Source: Acholeplasmatales bacterium
GTDB lineage: Bacteria > Bacillota_I > Bacilli_A > Acholeplasmatales > Anaeroplasmataceae
Assembly (NCBI GenBank): GCA_017441525.1
Contig: JAFRXJ010000015.1
Coordinates: forward strand, 1 to 36,473
Direction of reading: 5' to 3'
DNA: 36,473 nt
This document shows positions 35,551-36,473 of the stretch, piece by piece (position 1 is the stretch's first letter; every line of letters starts with the position of its first letter). The notes under the pieces are model-generated. The model was not told where the DNA came from. It made no database searches and was given only the letters and a program-made list of their open reading frames with translations. The position numbers were made by a program, and so were the translations under genes.

Positions 35551-36021
35551 ATGGAAAATATTTTAACATTTAACCAAAGTGTATTTGGAAATAATTATAA
35601 TGAAAGGAGAGTTTCAAGAAAAGCTAGAAAAGCAATTGTAAAACAATTATATGTCCCAATTGATGCAGAAGAATTAACATATGATGATGGTTATGAAATT
35701 GAAGGTGGTGCTGTACTTCAAATAGCAGGAGTATGCGGAGCTGTTGTATCTTTTGTATGTAATGCTGTTTTGTGGATGAATAAGCAATTTAAATGGGGAA
35801 TTAATTGGTTTTGGAGATGCGTTTTAAAAGTATCAGCTGTAGTTGGTGATATTGTGTCTATTGCAGCAGGTATTGGTAATTTGATACAGGGATCATTATT
35901 CAATATAACTGCCAAAATATTATCTAAAGTAGGTTTAGGTGCAAAAGCTGCAAACGGAATTGCAGCAGGTTGGAAAGCTTATGCTACAGCAAAACATATA
36001 TCTGGATTACTTGATATATAG
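35551..36021 (+). CDS. Double-glycine bacteriocin-like prepeptide (large)
   Basis: 156-aa precursor. A long polar leader (residues 1-53) ends in ELTYDDGYEIEGG, matching the acidic/hydrophobic pattern of double-glycine leaders. Cleavage after Gly53 would release a mature peptide of about 103 residues starting AVLQIAGVCGAVVSF. The mature part is rich in Gly, Ala, Val and Ile, has an aromatic patch (KQFKWGINWFWRC) and three Cys (62, 70, 90), and is strongly hydrophobic with amphipathic segments (VGDIVSIAAGIGNLIQGS, AKAANGIAAGWKAYATAK). RBS AAAGGAG precedes the ATG. The operon supplies a C39 exporter and fusion protein. It is larger than most class II bacteriocins (about 30-60 aa); an antimicrobial or signalling role is inferred. 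Confidence 0.8.
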   Translation: MENILTFNQSVFGNNYNERRVSRKARKAIVKQLYVPIDAEELTYDDGYEIEGGAVLQIAGVCGAVVSFVCNAVLWMNKQFKWGINWFWRCVLKVSAVVGDIVSIAAGIGNLIQGSLFNITAKILSKVGLGAKAANGIAAGWKAYATAKHISGLLDI

Positions 36022-36063
36022 AAATTATTAGAAGATAATATTGATAATGTAATATTTTAGTAT

Positions 36064-36276
36064 ATGAATGATAAGAAAAAACTAGAAAAGTATAGAATTG
36101 CTATTTCAATTTTAATATTTGTATTATTAGGACTATCTTCGCTATTTATGTTCGATTTACCGCTGTGGGGAGGAATTTTTGTGATAGCAATAGGTTCGGT
36201 AGTGTGTATCATTTTAATTATAATTCTAATAATATTCATAAAGTTGGAAAGAAAAATAAAAAAGACGATACAGTAA
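36064..36276 (+). CDS. Candidate immunity protein, two-helix membrane protein
   Basis: 70 aa with two hydrophobic helices (about 11-30 and 35-59), a charged N-terminus and a basic C-terminus (KLERKIKKTIQ). Its position directly after the prepeptide and before the operon terminator, plus its size, fit small bacteriocin immunity proteins; that role is inferred. No Shine-Dalgarno sequence is visible before the ATG (upstream is AATATTTTAGTAT), so translation is weak, coupled by other means, or the gene may not be real. Confidence 0.6.
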   Translation: MNDKKKLEKYRIAISILIFVLLGLSSLFMFDLPLWGGIFVIAIGSVVCIILIIILIIFIKLERKIKKTIQ

Positions 36277-36310
36277 AAGAATAATTGTTATTGCTTATAA
36301 GAACGATTGA

Positions 36311-36340
36311 GGGTGTCATTTATAAATGACTCCCTTTTTT
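36311..36340 (+). terminator. Terminator of the bacteriocin operon
   Basis: A hairpin with palindromic core GTCATTTATAAATGAC, flanked by GGG/CCC across one T-T mismatch, is followed by TTTTTT. Confidence 0.82.
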
Positions 36341-36342
36341 CT

Positions 36343-36473
36343 GTATGTCGGGCATGTTATATGTCTAGGGTGAAAGTCCCAAGAGAGGTAGTTGTCGCCA
36401 ACTCGATAGCGACTTGCAAAGCGTAAACCAGTAATGGAGCGTGAAAAGAAGCAATAGCGAAATCGTGGCTCAA
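36343..36473 (+). mobile_element. Group II intron (class C-like), 5' end; truncated by window edge
   Basis: The first 131 nt match the start of a group II intron domain I. The 5' end is GTATGTCGGGCATG, close to the GUGUGCCCGGCAUG start of the Oceanobacillus class C intron. It is followed by TCTAGGGTGAAAGTCCC and further domain I-like sequence (TTGCAAAGCGTAAACC, GCGAAATCG). It begins 2 nt after the U-run of the preceding terminator, the usual target of class C introns. The reverse transcriptase, if present, lies beyond the window. Confidence 0.82.

Overview
This is an AT-rich bacterial chromosome segment from a low-GC Gram-positive (Bacillota). UGA is used as a stop codon, so this is the standard bacterial code and not a UGA-Trp mollicute. 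Strong TTGaca/TATAAT promoters, AGGAGG ribosome-binding sites, hairpin-plus-U-run terminators, a DnaD-like protein, FakA and PlsX all fit. The rpoB rifampicin region carries Gln where E. coli has His526. Together with the extreme AT content this suggests a gut Erysipelotrichia-like or related Bacilli lineage; that placement is inference.

Layout. 1-2082: tRNA-Val and tRNA-Thr, pyruvate kinase, then tRNA-Pro and tRNA-Gly. 2083-5595: an accessory lipid cassette with a dedicated acyl carrier protein, an acyl-AMP ligase, a divergent PlsC-like acyltransferase and a membrane GGDEF protein. 5637-7912: a DUF1538-type membrane protein with two small P-II-like proteins. 7920-9360: purC (minus), an unrecognised 115-aa protein and rpmB (minus). 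9345-9711: an intergenic region holding a structured leader for fakA. 9712-16367: housekeeping genes fakA, recG, plsX, rnc, a dnaD-like gene and nth. 16415-19162: a helix-turn-helix/helical-repeat regulator translationally coupled to a membrane-anchored Ig-like surface protein. 19196-24017: dnaE, class II aldolase, and an RpiB/LacAB-type isomerase behind a foldable leader. 24021-31641: rpoB-rpoC with a leader of about 180 nt.

31676-36340 is the most accessory part: a bacteriocin-type operon placed directly after rpoC, where many Bacillota carry rpsL-rpsG-fusA. It encodes a C39-peptidase ABC exporter, an unrecognised 157-aa protein, an HlyD-like membrane fusion protein, a 156-aa double-glycine prepeptide (53-residue leader, about 103-residue mature peptide) and a 70-aa two-helix candidate immunity protein. 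The operon ends in a hairpin terminator, and the 5' end of a group II intron (class C-like) begins 2 nt after its U-run and runs off the window.

How the genes work together: FakA and PlsX point to acyl-phosphate-based phospholipid synthesis. The lipid cassette adds a separate ACP-ligase-acyltransferase route with a nucleotide-second-messenger gene beside it. The exporter, fusion protein and prepeptide form a self-contained secretion module. The strongest candidates for something little described are the large double-glycine peptide operon, the lipid cassette with its Cys-substituted GGDEF protein, and the regulator/Ig-surface-protein pair.
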